Shown here: positions 6,037 through 6,914 of the stretch, one piece after another
Position numbering within the stretch: the stretch's first letter is position 1
Layout of the letters: every line of letters begins with the position of its first letter
NCBI GenBank assembly: GCA_017529175.1
Contig: JAFXNX010000284.1
Location: forward strand, 1-6,914
DNA length: 6,914 nt
From: Clostridia bacterium
Lineage (GTDB): Bacteria; Bacillota_A; Clostridia; Oscillospirales; CAG-272
Direction: 5' to 3'
The notes under the pieces: model-generated
Databases searched by the model: none
The model's input: the letters and a program-made list of their open reading frames with translations, nothing else
Told to the model about the DNA's origin: nothing
Translations under genes and position numbers: made by a program

Positions 6037-6914
6037 TCAGTTTTCTCCACCGTCAAGACGCAGTTGAGTATCCGCTCCCTGCGGGGCTTTATACGGTATC
6101 CCGAGGTGCTCGTATGCCTGTCTTGTGACGCATCTTCCGCGCGGCGTGCGTGACAGATACCCTATCTGCAAAAGATACGGCTCGTATACGTCCTCAAGGG
6201 TTATCGCCTCCTCTCCGGTGGTCGCCGCGATCGTCTCGAGCCCGACAGGACCTCCGTCGTAGAACTTTATTATCGTCTCGAGCATACGGCGGTCGATATT
6301 GTCAAGTCCGAGCTCGTCGACGTCGAGCAGATCGAGCGCGTCCTTCGCAACGCTGCGCGTTATCTCTCCGTTCTCCTTGACCTGCGCGTAGTCGCGGACT
6401 CTTTTCAAAAATCTGTTCGCGATACGCGGCGTGCCTCTCGAGCGGGAGGCGATCTCTCTTGCGCCGTCCGGCGTTACCGGTATGCCGAGGATATCGGCGC
6501 TTCGCGTCACGATCTCAGACAGCTCCTCCGTCGTATACAGCTCGAGCTTGAGCGGTATGCCGAAACGGTCGCGCAGCGGCTGGGTGAGCTGTCCCTGCCT
6601 CGTCGTCGCTCCGATAAGGGTAAAGCGCGGGAGCGGCAGTCTTATCGACCTTGCTGCGGGTCCCTTGCCGATTATGATATCGAGAACGTGGTCTTCCATC
6701 GCGGGGTACAGTATCTCCTCGATATTTCTCGAAAGGCGGTGTATCTCGTCGATGAAAAGCACGTCGCCCTCGGACAGATTCGTAAGAAGCGCCGCAAGGT
6801 CTCCCTGCTTCTCGATCGCGGGGCCCGACGTCACTCTGAATCCGACTCCGAGCTCCGAGGCGATGATACCCGCCAGAGTCGTCTTGCCGAGTCCGGGAGG
6901 TCCCCAGAGAAGAA
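6037..6914 (-). CDS. ruvB: Holliday junction branch-migration ATPase RuvB (5' end missing)
   Basis: The 3' part of ruvB, about 292 codons, open to the right edge; roughly 50 N-terminal residues are missing if the length is typical. RuvB is the hexameric AAA+ motor that, with RuvA, drives branch migration of Holliday junctions before RuvC cuts them. Visible in order are Walker [10 protein letters not shown] close to the edge, [19 protein letters not shown], Walker [11 protein letters not shown], the sensor-1 region [19 protein letters not shown] including the arginine-finger Arg, sensor 2 GTPRIANR, and the C-terminal winged-helix region with the [11 protein letters not shown] and [17 protein letters not shown] segments. 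The frame stays open beyond the GTG at 6834, and Walker A lies upstream of it, so that codon is internal. The segment usually ATTRAG reads ATTRQG here. The gene belongs to DNA repair and is only a neighbour of the sugar locus, from which a hairpin and a new promoter separate it. Confidence 0.97.
   Translation of the reverse strand, partial: LLWGPPGLGKTTLAGIIASELGVGFRVTSGPAIEKQGDLAALLTNLSEGDVLFIDEIHRLSRNIEEILYPAMEDHVLDIIIGKGPAARSIRLPLPRFTLIGATTRQGQLTQPLRDRFGIPLKLELYTTEELSEIVTRSADILGIPVTPDGAREIASRSRGTPRIANRFLKRVRDYAQVKENGEITRSVAKDALDLLDVDELGLDNIDRRMLETIIKFYDGGPVGLETIAATTGEEAITLEDVYEPYLLQIGYLSRTPRGRCVTRQAYEHLGIPYKAPQGADTQLRLDGGEN

Overview
The window reads as a chromosomal carbohydrate-catabolism segment from an anaerobic, probably gut-type Gram-positive (Clostridia-like) bacterium. 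This placement is inference. It rests on near-consensus sigma-A-type promoters in AT-rich gaps between more GC-rich genes, strong GGAGG-type ribosome binding sites, an N-terminal lipoprotein signal, and the sugar isomerase / FGGY kinase content. No species call is possible from the sequence alone.

Every gene I can support is on the minus strand, so transcription runs from the right edge to the left. In that order: (1) the 3' part of ruvB (6914 to 6037), closed by a strong hairpin at 5998-5961; (2) a TTGACA-17-TAATAT promoter (5883-5855); (3) a class-III PLP aminotransferase-fold gene (5819 to 4273) that carries an apparent -1 frameshift near 5606-5620; (4) an FGGY sugar kinase (4271 to 2823), which starts one base after the aminotransferase stop; (5) a second, extended -10 promoter (2741-2713) with a leader of about 108 nt; (6) an amidohydrolase-2 (TIM-barrel) family protein (2598 to 1573); (7) an arabinose/fucose isomerase-like protein (1564 to 173), whose ribosome binding site overlaps the amidohydrolase stop; (8) a small hairpin (153-131); (9) the first 27 codons of a lipoprotein (81 to 1), plausibly an ABC-transporter solute-binding protein.

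Together items 3-9 look like one sugar-utilisation locus made of two adjacent transcription units. The isomerase would make a ketose and the FGGY kinase would phosphorylate it. The amidohydrolase could open a lactone or act on another cyclic or carboxylated intermediate. The class-III PLP enzyme suggests that the substrate or an intermediate carries, or acquires, an amino group. The substrate cannot be read from the sequence. No aldolase, epimerase or dehydrogenase lies inside the window, so the pathway is incomplete here. The combination of isomerase, FGGY kinase, class-III PLP enzyme and amidohydrolase is not one I recognise as a named pathway.

Several of the longest possible open frames start too early. 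For the isomerase and the kinase, the longest frames begin at TTG codons just upstream of the Shine-Dalgarno core of the ATG start, so I shortened them. The gaps at 82-172, 2599-2822 and 5820-6036 hold only the regulatory elements listed. I saw no tRNA, rRNA, CRISPR, insertion sequence or transposon.
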